Below, piece by piece: positions 8,194 through 16,867 of a stretch of DNA of 64,000 nt; within the stretch, counting starts at the first letter, position 1, and each line of letters begins with the position of its first letter. Origin of the DNA: DATKKM01 sp035542855 (lineage in GTDB: Bacteria > Chloroflexota > Dehalococcoidia > SM23-28-2 > RBG-16-64-32); NCBI GenBank assembly GCA_035542855.1, contig DATKKM010000053.1:1-64000 (forward strand). The letters run 5' to 3'. The notes beneath the pieces were generated by a model. That model did not search any database. It saw only the letters and a list, made by a program, of their open reading frames with translations, and was not told where the DNA came from. The position numbers and the translations under genes were made by a program.

Positions 8194-9387
8194 CTAGCCT
8201 GGCAGGTAGAACACTGCGAATAGGCCGCCGGTCAGGTAAAGCAGCCCCAAGGACATCGCGATGTACGGCGCCCGCATGATGGGGTAGCGCTGGATCAACA
8301 CGGCAAAGGCGATGAACATGGGGAACGCCGGCAGCGTGTAGCGGTTGAAGGCGTCGAGCCGGCCGTAGTCCAACGCGGGGCCCATGATCAGCACTGAGAA
8401 GGCGATGTAGCTTGGGCGGAGGCGCAGCCAGATCATCAGGACCAGAGCGCACAGCCAGTAGACCAGGCCGGCCAGTCCGCTGACGTTCGAGATCCATTCG
8501 TTGGTGGAGTGAGTGATCCATATCGTGCGGATATCGTCTATCAGGGAGGGGATGAAGTGGATGGGGCCGGAGCGTACGGGCAGCGTCTCAAGGTGTGGGA
8601 TCTCGCGGAACCTGTGGTACCAGGCCAGCGGATCATCGAAGGCGAAGTAGAGGTAAGTCATGTACAACAGCAAGCCGAGCGGCGCCAGGCCGAGCCAGAG
8701 AGCGTCCGCTCGCACGCGGCGCCAGTCCCAGTCCAGCGAGTGCGCATACTCTACTGCGATCCCTACTCCGACGATAAGACCGGGCATTCGCGTACCGCTG
8801 GCGAGGCCAGCCATTAGCCCCGCAAGCGGCCACATGCGTTGGCGCGCGAAGTAGAAGGCTGTGACCGTTGCGAATACGAGGAAGGCCTCGTTGTAGGGGA
8901 TAAACAGAAAGAGTGATGCCGGGTAGACCAGGAGCAAGAGCGAGGCGTCGCGGCTCTGCTCCGGTCCGTGGTCCAGCCGTGTCAGCAGGTAGAGCACGAC
9001 GCAGCTAGCGAGCGCGAGGGCGAGCACCACGGCGGTCGCGGCGTATAGCGGCGACAGCTGCAGCCAGATGGCCAGGCGCATTACCACGGGCTCTGGCGGG
9101 AACCAGGCGGGGTAGTGCCGGGCGGAGCCGTAGCCGTTGTGGGCGATGAGCTCGTAGTTGAGGACGTCCCAGCGGTCGTAGACCGAGTGGACGAGCCCGG
9201 CGGGTGAGCCTGCCGCCAGGCCAAACGTCTGCCAGGCGATCCAGCCCACCAGGTACACGCTGGCCACGACGAGCGCGAAGGCAACGGTGATGATCGCGAT
9301 GTTGCGTGCGTCTTCGTCTGTGCGGATCAGGTCACGAAAGTTGGGGAAGATGCCGGGGCGGGGACGGTCAAGCGCCGAATCCGCCAA
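8194..9387 (-). CDS. PIG-V-like polytopic mannosyltransferase / GT-C family protein
   Basis: A 397-residue integral membrane protein with about nine to eleven hydrophobic helices. The first luminal or outer loop carries the sequence YDRWDVLNYELIAHNGYG, matching the acidic W-D-x2-x-Y-x-x-I-A-x-x-G-Y signature of PIG-V (Mannosyl_trans2) and related GT-C enzymes that use polyprenyl-phosphate sugars. A second acidic loop includes YPASLFLFIPYNEAF, also typical. A role in adding a mannose-like residue on the outer face of the membrane is inferred. Its start abuts the end of the ABC transporter ATPase with no gap, so the three genes form one leftward operon devoted to glycan export and finishing. 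Confidence 0.75.
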   Translation of the reverse strand: MADSALDRPRPGIFPNFRDLIRTDEDARNIAIITVAFALVVASVYLVGWIAWQTFGLAAGSPAGLVHSVYDRWDVLNYELIAHNGYGSARHYPAWFPPEPVVMRLAIWLQLSPLYAATAVVLALALASCVVLYLLTRLDHGPEQSRDASLLLLVYPASLFLFIPYNEAFLVFATVTAFYFARQRMWPLAGLMAGLASGTRMPGLIVGVGIAVEYAHSLDWDWRRVRADALWLGLAPLGLLLYMTYLYFAFDDPLAWYHRFREIPHLETLPVRSGPIHFIPSLIDDIRTIWITHSTNEWISNVSGLAGLVYWLCALVLMIWLRLRPSYIAFSVLIMGPALDYGRLDAFNRYTLPAFPMFIAFAVLIQRYPIMRAPYIAMSLGLLYLTGGLFAVFYLPG

Positions 9388-10152
9388 TTAGACACCAACC
9401 CCCGCTGCGTGAGGGACCGTTTCGATGTAGCGCTGGACGATCTCTTTGGCGGGGCCGTCCCCCAGCATGTGGCCGTGGTCCAGCCAGATGGCGCGCTCGC
9501 AGAACTCGCTGACAAGCGCCGTACTGTGTGAGACGAGGACGATGGTCACGCCCCTCGAGCGGAAGTCGTGCATCTTCTCGAGGCACTTCTCCTGGAAGAA
9601 CGCGTCCCCAACGGCCAGCACCTCGTCCACGAGCAGGATCTCCGGGTTGCTGTGCACGGCCACCGCGAAGCCCAGCCGCACGTACATTCCGGAGGAGTAG
9701 CGCTTGATGGGCGTGTCGATGAACTCCTCCAGCTCTGCGAACTGGACGATGGCGTCGAACTGCTCCTTGATCTCGCGGCCGCTCATGCCCAGGATCGAGG
9801 CGTTGAGGTGGACGTTCTCGCGGCCCGTCAGGTCCGGGTGAAAGCCGGCGCCGAGCTCGATCAGCGGCGAGATGCGCCCGCCGATGTAGACCTGGCCGGA
9901 GCTGGGCGCGGTGACGCCGGCCATCAGCTTGAGCGCCGTGCTCTTGCCGCTGCCGTTGCGGCCGATGAGCGCCACCGTCTCGCCGCGGGAGATGGAGAAC
10001 GTGACGTCTTGCAGCGCGCAGAACTGGTTCGTGAAGGGGCGCCGCGAGACGAGCGAGGAAGCGAACTCCCGCAGGGTGCGGCCATCGCGCAGGGCGTAGC
10101 GCTTGGTCACCTCTTCGAAGGCGATCTCTACCTGATCAAATGCTGTCCGCAA
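9388..10152 (-). CDS. polysaccharide ABC transporter ATP-binding protein (Wzt/TagH type)
   Basis: A 254-residue ATPase partnering the upstream permease. Walker A is LIGRNGSGKS (about residues 62-71), the signature is YSSGMYVRLGFAVA and Walker B is ILLVDEVLAVGD with the family-typical AVGD. The FxEVTKRYALRDG start and an internal GRISPLIELGAGFHPDLTGREN block are the hallmarks of O-antigen and teichoic-acid exporters (ABC-2 type). The protein ends soon after the ATPase fold. It therefore lacks the C-terminal carbohydrate-binding domain that Wzt uses to recognise capped chains, so chain length is probably not sensed by this subunit. The start overlaps the permease gene by 17 bases. Confidence 0.93.
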   Translation of the reverse strand: MRTAFDQVEIAFEEVTKRYALRDGRTLREFASSLVSRRPFTNQFCALQDVTFSISRGETVALIGRNGSGKSTALKLMAGVTAPSSGQVYIGGRISPLIELGAGFHPDLTGRENVHLNASILGMSGREIKEQFDAIVQFAELEEFIDTPIKRYSSGMYVRLGFAVAVHSNPEILLVDEVLAVGDAFFQEKCLEKMHDFRSRGVTIVLVSHSTALVSEFCERAIWLDHGHMLGDGPAKEIVQRYIETVPHAAGVGV

Positions 10153-10981
10153 ATCCGGACTCCATGCGCTTGAACAGGTAATAGCCGATGAGGAAAGTGA
10201 CGGCGGCGATGGCGGCGCCCACCAGCACCTTCTTGAAGTCTGGCTCTTGCCCGTAGAGGATCACGCGCCTGTAAGCGTCTATGAGGACGGCGTTGGGGTT
10301 GAGGTCAAACACCCAGCGGTACTTGTCTGGCACGGTGCTGATCGGGTAGAGGACCGGCGTCATGTAGAACCACAGCGTCAGCACCACGCCCACGAGGAAG
10401 CGCACGTCATGGAAGTAGAGGTTGAGCGCGGCCAGCGGGTAGGTCAGGCCCATCACGAAGATCAGGTGCACTGTGAAGAGCAGCGGGAACCAGTAGCACG
10501 TGCTTTCCGGCAGGCGCCCGTAGTAGATCATCAGCATCGCCAGGATTACGAAGCCGAAGAACAGATCCACCAGCTTCGTGAGCACAGCGGCAGTCGGCAG
10601 TACCTCGCGCGGGAAGTACACCTTGGTAACCAGCGACGAGGCGCCGGTCACAGCGTCTGTGCCGGAGGCCAGCGCAGCGGAGAAGAACAGCCACGGCACC
10701 AGTCCCACGAAGAGGAAGAGCGGGTACGGAGCGTTTCCGGCGGTGCCGATCTTCAGGATGGTGGAGAAGACGAAGCTCATGATCACCATCTGGCTCAGCG
10801 GGTTCACGAACGCCCACGCGTAGCCGAGTACGGACTGCTTGTACTGGCCGCGCAGGTGGCGCACGGTCATGTGCCAGAGGAGGTCACGCCGGCTCCAGAA
10901 ATCGGCGAGGTGGCGAAGGTAGTCCACCGGGCCCAGCGAGGTACTGATGGGGGTTCGTCGCAATACTTCGGCTCGTGCCAT
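10136..10981 (-). CDS. polysaccharide ABC transporter permease (Wzm/TagG type)
   Basis: A 281-residue ABC-2 permease with six predicted membrane helices. The N-terminal cytoplasmic segment FWSRRDLLWHMTVRHLRGQYKQSVLG followed by YAWAFVNPLSQMVIMSFVF is the conserved coupling region of O-antigen, capsule and teichoic-acid exporters. The C-terminal FDLNPNAVLIDAYRRVILYG motif is equally typical. With the overlapping ATPase it would flip a lipid-linked glycan, built by the enzymes encoded in the first 8 kb of the window, across the cytoplasmic membrane. A weak TATAAC at 11020-11025 on this strand could be its -10, about 40 bases before the ATG, but no convincing -35 accompanies it. Confidence 0.93.
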   Translation of the reverse strand: MARAEVLRRTPISTSLGPVDYLRHLADFWSRRDLLWHMTVRHLRGQYKQSVLGYAWAFVNPLSQMVIMSFVFSTILKIGTAGNAPYPLFLFVGLVPWLFFSAALASGTDAVTGASSLVTKVYFPREVLPTAAVLTKLVDLFFGFVILAMLMIYYGRLPESTCYWFPLLFTVHLIFVMGLTYPLAALNLYFHDVRFLVGVVLTLWFYMTPVLYPISTVPDKYRWVFDLNPNAVLIDAYRRVILYGQEPDFKKVLVGAAIAAVTFLIGYYLFKRMESGFADSI

Positions 10982-11081
10982 ATCTACATAACCCGGGCAT
11001 TCTGCCCGCTCAGGCTGATGTTATAGGCGGTACCTGCGGCGGGCAAGGAACGAGCGTACGGGGCGTGTGGAAGGACGCTGG

Positions 11082-12539
11082 CTAGCATGTGTTTGGCAGC
11101 GTTGTGACCAGGCCGATGATGTACTCCAGCACGAGGAGGGCGTCGCGGCTGTCGGCGGCGCCGTCGCAGTTGGCGTCGTTGACAACGGAGACGCAGCCTC
11201 CCACGCCGCTGAGGTTGTTGAGGATGGCGAGAGCATCCCTGGCTGTGAGCGGCAGGCCGCAGCTCACCTGCGGCGGGTTCACGTACACCGTGACGGTGTA
11301 TGGCACGAGCGCCGCCCACTCCGATTCGAGGCCGACAGCGCCGGTGTATTGCCCCGGCGGCAGGCCCGAGGTGTCGATGCTGACGGATAGGGGTGTCGAG
11401 TACGCGCCGCCGAGGTCCGTGCCCAGGGTAACCCCCTCCGAGTGCGAGACCGATATCCAGCTCTGCACGGACTGCGCCCGCCAGGTCATGAGACCGGTGC
11501 CATTGTTGGCGACGGACAGCGTGGCCTGGGCGTGCCCGTCGTTGGTGCTGACGTTGACCGGCGCCGGGCTCGCGGCCGCGATGGGCGAGCCGAGGAGCGC
11601 CGCGCGGTCCTGGCCCGGCGTGGAGGTGTCCGTGTGGGCGTCCGCCGGCGTGGGGATGTCCATCGCCGCGCACTGCAGGTCGAAGGAGCAGCTGTTCCAG
11701 TTGTTCGGGTCCAGCGGGACGGCGTACGCGGGGTCGGAGAGGTTGGGCAGCGTCACCGGCTGGGCCGGCCAGAGGGGTTGCCCATCGCGCGTCGGTGGAT
11801 GGGCGACGCAGCCCAGGACAAGCTCCTGGTATGGATAGTTGCGCGGCGTCCCGGGCTGGCAGTCGTACGGGGGGCGGTTCGGGTCGTAGCCGGAGTTGAG
11901 CGGGTGGTTCTTGAAGGCGAACCCGTTGTAGGCCCAGAGCGCGTAGTACCAGTTTTCGATGATGTGCGGGTCACGGTTGCCGACGATCGGGCGGTATTCG
12001 GGTGCGTCGTTCCACTTGGAGGCGAGGATCTGGGCGCCGCGCGCGATGTTGAAGGCGTAGTGCCCGCCGATCATCGACTGGTCCAGGTTGGGCTTGCCGG
12101 AGACGTTCTGCATGCCGGATGTGACCTGCATGATGCCGTACCCGCAGTCCGCCGAGACCAGCGTCGGGCCTGTTTCGCCGTACTGCACCAGCGGATCGTA
12201 GCTGGCCTGCGCCCACCCGCTTTCGATGTAGGCGATCGCTTTCAGCAGCACCGGCGGGACGTAGGGTGCGGCCAGAGTGCCGGAGCCGGCGCTGCGGTCG
12301 CCCGTCTCATCGGCGGGGAGCGCGAAGCCGTTATCGGGGAAGAGCTGGTTGGAGCCGGCCAGGTCGAAGGCGGTATCGTAGCGGGTCTTGTAGTCGCCGG
12401 CCTCCCATGTCTCCAGGTTGAACGGGCCCTGCGGGCTGCCAGTAGCCGAGCAATCGAAGCCGGCCAGCGCCCGGTGCGAGTGGCTGCCCAGCGCGAGCAG
12501 GGCAGCCACCCCGGCGGCCAGGATGGCTGCCCGGGCCAT
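11082..12539 (-). CDS. secreted lysozyme-fold protein with Ig-like domain and C-terminal dockerin-like repeats
   Basis: 485 residues. I chose the second ATG, because a TATACA -10-like box at 12578-12583 overlaps the first and because a clean signal peptide (MARAAILAAGVAALLALG, cleavage near RALAG) starts here. A lytic transglycosylase-like core follows, with catalytic-type Glu in YIESGW near residue 106 and CGYGIMQVTSGM after it. A BACON/Ig-like beta domain occupies roughly residues 330-430. The C-terminus has paired dockerin-type calcium loops, of which NDANCDGAADSRDALLVLEY is the clearer. It probably cleaves or remodels peptidoglycan outside the cell. The anchoring partner of the dockerin-like tail is unknown. 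Confidence 0.82.
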   Translation of the reverse strand: MARAAILAAGVAALLALGSHSHRALAGFDCSATGSPQGPFNLETWEAGDYKTRYDTAFDLAGSNQLFPDNGFALPADETGDRSAGSGTLAAPYVPPVLLKAIAYIESGWAQASYDPLVQYGETGPTLVSADCGYGIMQVTSGMQNVSGKPNLDQSMIGGHYAFNIARGAQILASKWNDAPEYRPIVGNRDPHIIENWYYALWAYNGFAFKNHPLNSGYDPNRPPYDCQPGTPRNYPYQELVLGCVAHPPTRDGQPLWPAQPVTLPNLSDPAYAVPLDPNNWNSCSFDLQCAAMDIPTPADAHTDTSTPGQDRAALLGSPIAAASPAPVNVSTNDGHAQATLSVANNGTGLMTWRAQSVQSWISVSHSEGVTLGTDLGGAYSTPLSVSIDTSGLPPGQYTGAVGLESEWAALVPYTVTVYVNPPQVSCGLPLTARDALAILNNLSGVGGCVSVVNDANCDGAADSRDALLVLEYIIGLVTTLPNTC

Positions 12540-12664
12540 GGCGTTCAGCTTCCACCTCCACGACTCGGCCACAAACATGTATAACGCTCGCCCCAGCGAA
12601 CAGTAGCTGCGGCAATGCTGATATTGTCGCCCATCGGCGCGGGAATTTCGAACGGGGAACGGGA

Positions 12665-12688
12665 AAGGCCCCGGAGAACCGGGGCCTT
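12665..12688 (-). terminator. hairpin terminator of the small zinc-binding gene
   Basis: A perfect 10-base-pair stem (AAGGCCCCGG / CCGGGGCCTT) with a four-base loop lies 22 bases beyond the stop of the 72-residue protein. The downstream tract on this strand is only TTTCCC, so termination may be incomplete. Confidence 0.6.
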
Positions 12689-12709
12689 ATGTCTTCTTGC
12701 CCGGCGAAT

Positions 12710-12928
12710 CTACGCTCTTATGCGCGGTGTGTGCATCGCTCCATTGCTGATCGGCTCGTCGATGTAGAGGTCGCCGTTGCGGATCTTGATGTTGAACCCG
12801 CACGCCGGGTTGGTGCAGGCCCATGCCTTGTAATAGATGGCCGCCCCCTGGCTTCCGAAATCCGAGAGAGGAACGAGGTCCCCCACGTCGCATTTCTGAC
12901 ACTTGGGAAAGCCAGACACTCCAAGCAC
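12710..12928 (-). CDS. small zinc-binding protein (zinc-ribbon-like), 72 residues
   Basis: The start is set by a strong ribosome site (GGGGGAGG) seven bases upstream of a GTG. The longer frame would begin inside the promoter. Residues include KCQKCD near the N-terminus and ACTNPACGF about 30 residues later, giving a CxxC and a Cx4C pair that can form one zinc ribbon. The remainder is a short beta-rich segment ending in GDLYIDEPISNG. No membrane segment or signal peptide is seen. Function is not recognisable. It is transcribed alone from its own promoter and closes with its own hairpin, diverging from uppP, which argues for a real, independently regulated gene. Confidence 0.7.
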   Translation of the reverse strand: MLGVSGFPKCQKCDVGDLVPLSDFGSQGAAIYYKAWACTNPACGFNIKIRNGDLYIDEPISNGAMHTPRIRA

Positions 12929-12960
12929 GATATCCCTCCCCCTTGCAGTCTTGTCTGCGG

Positions 12961-12990
12961 AGTATAACAACGCCGTTTTAATGTTGACAA
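12961..12990 (-). promoter_or_regulatory. sigma70-type promoter for the small zinc-binding gene
   Basis: On this strand TTGTCA (12985-12990) is followed after 18 bases by an extended -10, TGTTATACT (TATACT at 12961-12966). The predicted start site lies about 25 bases upstream of the GTG start codon, leaving room for the strong ribosome site. Confidence 0.7.
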
Positions 12991-13094
12991 GTAGAAATCG
13001 CGAGTTTTGCTACAGTCTTCTCACTCTATAGCCTCGCCACGGCGGGAGGCGCGATAGCCGCTAAGGCAGGCCGCCGCTATCCTGAGGGTGGCCC

Positions 13095-13919
13095 ATGGAA
13101 GACTTGCTCCACGCCATAGTGCTCGGCATTGTGCAGGGCCTCTCCGAATTCCTCCCCATCTCCTCTTCCGGGCACCTCATCGTCGTCCGTGACCTCTTCC
13201 ACTGGCAGTTCACGGACAACCTGACGTTTGACGTCGCGCTGCACGTGGGGACGACGGTGGCCGTGCTGGTCTATTTCTGGCGGGAGTGGCTTTCCATGGC
13301 TCGCGCCCTGCTACGCTGGGTGTCCGGTGACCGGGAGCCGCGGATCGGTGAGCTTTACAACGCGCACGTCCTGGGCCTGATCATCCTCGGCTCGATCCCG
13401 ATAGGCATCCTCGGCATCCTCTTCGAGAAGAAGTTCGAAGACTGGATCCGGGACCCCGTAGTCGTTGGTACGATGCTATTCCTGTTCGCTTTCGTACTCC
13501 TGGCCGTGGACCGGCTTGACCGCGCCACGAAGACCCTCTCCGACGCCACCTGGAAAGACGCGCTCTTCATCGGTTGTGCGCAGTCCATGGCGCTGGTCCC
13601 GGGCGTCTCACGCTCGGGCGCTACGATCGCCGCGGGCCTCTTTCGCAACTTCAATCGGCAGGACGCGGCGCGCTATTCGTTCCTGCTCTCGACGCCGGCC
13701 ATCGGCGGAGCGGCGCTGCTCAAGTTTTCGGAAGCCCTCCGCGACGGCACGCTCACCGACAACCTGGACCAGATGGTGGTTGGCGCCACGGCGGCGGCCA
13801 TCGTCGGGTTCATCTCCATCGCTTTCCTGATGCGCCTGGTGCAGACACGGACGTTCCTGCCGTTCGTGAGCTACCGGCTGCTGGCCGGCGCGTTCTTCGT
13901 GCTCTACTTCACGCTCTAG
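13095..13919 (+). CDS. uppP: undecaprenyl-diphosphatase UppP (BacA)
   Basis: A 274-residue integral membrane phosphatase that recycles undecaprenyl diphosphate for peptidoglycan and surface-glycan synthesis. It has the (E/Q)xxxE-like GIVQGLSEFLP segment at residues 11-21, the first active-site loop ISSSGHL at 22-28 and the second, VPGVSRSGATI, mid-protein with the essential arginine. Length and hydrophobic pattern (about seven or eight helices) are standard. It starts with ATG after a GAGGGTGG ribosome site and is followed 20 bases later by larB. The neighbouring glycan export operon would be a heavy user of the lipid carrier it regenerates. Confidence 0.97.
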   Translation: MEDLLHAIVLGIVQGLSEFLPISSSGHLIVVRDLFHWQFTDNLTFDVALHVGTTVAVLVYFWREWLSMARALLRWVSGDREPRIGELYNAHVLGLIILGSIPIGILGILFEKKFEDWIRDPVVVGTMLFLFAFVLLAVDRLDRATKTLSDATWKDALFIGCAQSMALVPGVSRSGATIAAGLFRNFNRQDAARYSFLLSTPAIGGAALLKFSEALRDGTLTDNLDQMVVGATAAAIVGFISIAFLMRLVQTRTFLPFVSYRLLAGAFFVLYFTL

Positions 13920-13939
13920 CCTGATACACTGGCTTCCCC

Positions 13940-14698
13940 ATGGACGAGTCACGCCTGCGCGAGCTGATGGAATCGCTGCGAGCGGGCGCCGTTACGGTTG
14001 ACGAGGCGCTGGGGCGGCTGCGGCACATGCCGTACGAGGACCTGGGCTACGCGGCGCTGGACCATCACCGCGCGCTGCGCACCGGCTTTCCGGAGGTGGT
14101 CTTCGGCCAGGGCAAGACGCCGGAGCAGACGGCCGCGATCGCCGAGCGCCTGGCAGCCCAGGGCGACCGTCTCCTGGTCACCCGCACAAGCCTGGAGGCC
14201 TACCGCGCGGTCAAGGAGCGTCTGCCGGACGCCGTCTACCACCCGGAGGCGCGCGCCATCACCCTTGACCGCGCGCGTGAGGCGAGGCGGCCGGGCGTGG
14301 CTGTCTGCTGCGCGGGCACATCCGATGTTCCCGTCGCCGAAGAGGCGGCGGTGACCGCGGAGCTGATGGGCAGCGCTGCAGACCGCATGTACGACGTGGG
14401 CGTGGCGGGTATCCACCGCCTGCTGGACAAGACGGAGCGGCTGCAGAGCGCGAAGGCCGTCGTCGTCGTGGCCGGGATGGAGGGCGCGCTGCCCAGCGTC
14501 GTCGCGGGCCTCGTGGGGGCGCCGGTGATCGCCGTGCCGACGTCGGTCGGCTACGGGGCCAGCTTCGGCGGGCTGGCGCCGCTCCTGGCGATGCTGAACG
14601 CCTGCGCGGCGGGCGTCGCCGTCGTCAACATCGACAACGGGTTCGGCGCCGGCTACATGGCGGCCGTGATCAACCGCCAGAGCGGCGTGGCGGAGTAA
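13940..14698 (+). CDS. larB: nickel-pincer cofactor biosynthesis protein LarB
   Basis: 252 residues matching LarB, which carboxylates and hydrolyses nicotinic acid adenine dinucleotide to start synthesis of the nickel-pincer nucleotide. The N-terminal helical part (residues 1-60, EALGRLRHMPYEDLGYAALDHHRALR) precedes an AIR-carboxylase-like (PurE-type) domain with GQGKTPEQ, the AVCCAGTSDVPVAEEA loop and a C-terminal GGLAPLLAMLNACAAGVAVVNIDNGFGAGYMA segment. All are typical of the family. It is followed three bases later by larC. Neither LarA, the racemase that uses the cofactor, nor LarE is encoded in the window. Confidence 0.94.
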   Translation: MDESRLRELMESLRAGAVTVDEALGRLRHMPYEDLGYAALDHHRALRTGFPEVVFGQGKTPEQTAAIAERLAAQGDRLLVTRTSLEAYRAVKERLPDAVYHPEARAITLDRAREARRPGVAVCCAGTSDVPVAEEAAVTAELMGSAADRMYDVGVAGIHRLLDKTERLQSAKAVVVVAGMEGALPSVVAGLVGAPVIAVPTSVGYGASFGGLAPLLAMLNACAAGVAVVNIDNGFGAGYMAAVINRQSGVAE

Positions 14699-14701
14699 GA
14701 G

Positions 14702-15877
14702 TTGCGCGTCGCCTACCTGGACTGCTTCTCCGGCGTCAGCGGCGACATGCTGCTGGGCGCCATGCTGGACGCCGGCCTGCCGCTTGCGGACCTGCAGAAC
14801 GCGCTGTCCGGCCTGCCGCTGGAGGGCTGGTTGCTCAGCGCGCAGAAAGTGAAGCGCGCCGGCATCACAGGCACCCACGCCGTCGTCGACGTGCGGGACG
14901 AGCAGCCGGCGCGCACGCTGGGCGACATCCTGCGCATCGTCGCGGACGCCCGCCTGCCGGACGCGGACAAGGAGCGCGCCGCCGCTGTCTTCCGCCGCCT
15001 GGCACAGGCCGAGGCCACGGTCCACGGTGAGCCTGCCGATGCGGTGCACCTGCACGACGTCGGCGCGGTGGACGCCATCGTCGACGTGGTGGGCGCCGTC
15101 GCCGGCCTGCGCCTGCTGGGCGCCGAGAGGCTGTACTGCTCGCCGCTGCCGCTGGGTGAGGGAGAGGTGAGCGGCCCGCACGGCGCGCTGCCGGTGCCCG
15201 CTCCGGCCACCCTGGCGCTGCTTGCAGGATCGCCGGCCCGGGTCAGGGCCGGGGCGTTCCACGGCGAACTGGTGACGCCCACCGGCGCGGCGATCGTTAC
15301 GACGCTGGCGGCGTTCGAGCGGCCGGAGATGACGGTCGAAGCGGTAGGCTACGGCGCCGGCACGCGGGACCCGGCGGGCCGGCCCAACGTTCTGCGCCTG
15401 TGGCTGGGCGAGGCGGAGGCCGAGCGTGCGACGCGGCCGATGCTGCTGATCGAGACGAACATCGATGACATGACGCCGGAGATGCTGGCCTACGTGCAGG
15501 CGAAGCTGCTCCGTGAGGGCGCCGCCGACGCCTGGCTGACGCCTGTGGCCATGAAGAAGGGCCGCAGCGCCTTCGTGCTCTCGGTGATCTGCTCCGAGGC
15601 GGACGAGGAGCGGGTCGCACGTTTGCTGCTTCGCGAGACCTCGACGCTGGGCGTGCGAGTGCGGCCTGTGCACCGCTGGGAGGCCGAGCGCGAGGTGATC
15701 GAGTTCGAGTCGTCGCTGGGGCCGGCGGCGGTGAAGGTGAAGCGCCTGCCGGGCGAGCGGCCACAGGTCGCGCCGGAGTTCGAAGCGTGCCGTGCCATTG
15801 CGGAGGCGGGCGGGCTGCCGATCGCCGAGGTTTACCGCGTGGTGCAGGCGGAAGGGGAGAGGCTGGCCGGAGGGTAA
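14702..15877 (+). CDS. larC: nickel-pincer cofactor biosynthesis protein LarC
   Basis: 391 residues from a TTG start with a GGAG ribosome site. LarC is the CTP-dependent nickel insertase that completes the nickel-pincer cofactor. The N-terminal YLDCFSGVSGDMLLGA motif, the HLHDVGAVDAIVDVVGA histidine/acid segment and the LIETNIDDMTPEMLAYV block near residue 250 are conserved family features, as is the KKGR segment (MKKGRSAF). In some bacteria larC is split by a programmed frameshift. Here the frame is continuous through both halves. It follows larB in what appears to be a two-gene unit. Confidence 0.94.
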   Translation: MRVAYLDCFSGVSGDMLLGAMLDAGLPLADLQNALSGLPLEGWLLSAQKVKRAGITGTHAVVDVRDEQPARTLGDILRIVADARLPDADKERAAAVFRRLAQAEATVHGEPADAVHLHDVGAVDAIVDVVGAVAGLRLLGAERLYCSPLPLGEGEVSGPHGALPVPAPATLALLAGSPARVRAGAFHGELVTPTGAAIVTTLAAFERPEMTVEAVGYGAGTRDPAGRPNVLRLWLGEAEAERATRPMLLIETNIDDMTPEMLAYVQAKLLREGAADAWLTPVAMKKGRSAFVLSVICSEADEERVARLLLRETSTLGVRVRPVHRWEAEREVIEFESSLGPAAVKVKRLPGERPQVAPEFEACRAIAEAGGLPIAEVYRVVQAEGERLAGG

Positions 15878-16048
15878 GAAAGGCCGGCTCCGGCGGCGGG
15901 GAACCTTACCGAGAGCCGGCGGGCGAGGGAGGGGGTGGATGTCAGGGGGTGGCTACCACCTCACTCAGGTTGAAGTGTGCGAAATTATGGGCGTCCAGGC
16001 GTAATCCGTCAAGCAAATATGAGCTACGCTTGCGACCCAATTTGTTGA

Positions 16049-16846
16049 TTAGAGTACAAAGCGGGAGATGGCCCAGGCCACGCCGTCTTCGTCGTTGGAG
16101 GGCGCTATGTGCAGCGCCTCCTTGCGCACGATGTCCGGCGAGTTGCGCATAGCGATGCCCAGCCCGGCCCAGCGCAGCATCGCCAGGTCGGACTCGGAGT
16201 CGCCCATGGCGATGGTCTCCGCTGCCGGCACGCCCAGCGCCTCGCAGACAGCGGCGAGGCCGGTGGCTTTCTCGGCTTTCGGATGGGTGATGACCACGTA
16301 GTGCGGCTGGCCGACGGGCGTGTTGAAGGAGAAACGCACGCGCCCTTCGTACTTCGGCGCGAAACGCTCGCCCACTTCGCGGACGGAGGCCTCCTGCCAG
16401 ATCTGCACGCAGGTCGGGTCGGCGTCGCCCAGGTGGGCGGACTGGCGCTCCGCGACTTTGAGGCCGCCGGGCAGCTTCTCCGGGATGATGCCCGGCCGGG
16501 GGTTCATGTACGTGGAGGTGCCGACGGTGGTGAACATCTCCCAGCCGTGGTCGTCGCCCCAGGTGACGATCTCCCGCGCGGCCTCGGCGTCCAGCGGCAG
16601 GTGGAACACCTCGCGGCCGTCGGGGTAGCGGGCCTCGGCGCCGTTGGAGCAGATGATCGGCGTCTCCAGGCCCAGGCGGTCAGCGGTGCGCTTGGCCAGG
16701 CCGAACCAGCGCGACGTGGCGAGGACGATGTGAGCGCCGGCGTCCATTGCCTTGTGCAGCGCCTCCTGGTTCGCTTCCGAGACCTTCATCCCAGAGTTGA
16801 GCAGCGTCCCGTCCAGGTCAAGCGCGATGAGCCGGAACCGTGGCAT
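16049..16846 (-). CDS. Cof-type HAD-IIB family phosphatase
   Basis: 265 residues. Motif I IALDLDGTLLNS (nucleophile Asp10, acid Asp12) opens the protein, motif II is ATSRW, and the C-terminal GDSESDLAMLRWAGLGIAMRNS is motif IV of the Cof/YidA subgroup. The central alpha/beta cap of about 100 residues between motifs II and III defines type IIB. Such enzymes dephosphorylate sugar phosphates or nucleotide and flavin precursors. The sequence alone does not fix the substrate. It is transcribed toward larC, converging with it across a 171-base gap that holds a short GC-rich inverted repeat but no clear gene. Confidence 0.92.
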   Translation of the reverse strand: MPRFRLIALDLDGTLLNSGMKVSEANQEALHKAMDAGAHIVLATSRWFGLAKRTADRLGLETPIICSNGAEARYPDGREVFHLPLDAEAAREIVTWGDDHGWEMFTTVGTSTYMNPRPGIIPEKLPGGLKVAERQSAHLGDADPTCVQIWQEASVREVGERFAPKYEGRVRFSFNTPVGQPHYVVITHPKAEKATGLAAVCEALGVPAAETIAMGDSESDLAMLRWAGLGIAMRNSPDIVRKEALHIAPSNDEDGVAWAISRFVL

Positions 16847-16867
16847 GGCGGCATTATAACGATTTGG

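Noticed and set aside
10984..11673. Leftward frame downstream of the lysozyme-fold gene
   Set aside because: It is out of frame with the dockerin-like tail it overlaps and has no conserved features.
11470..11700. Possible CRISPR or tandem repeat in secreted-protein genes
   Set aside because: Repeated words come from Gly/Asp/Ser-rich coding repeats (PD40, calcium loops). No regularly spaced identical repeats with unique spacers exist anywhere in the window.
12984..13030. Rightward promoter for uppP using TTGACA at 12984
   Set aside because: The only -10-like words (TACAGT, TTGCTA) are at the wrong distance or poor. The TTGACA overlaps the better leftward promoter.
15939..16004. A 21-codon frame ending YHLTQVEVCEIMGVQA after larC, with a GGAGGGGG-type ribosome site
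   Set aside because: It resembles the first helix of excisionase/MerR-type DNA-binding proteins but ends after about 16 relevant residues. Probably chance or a remnant too short to call.
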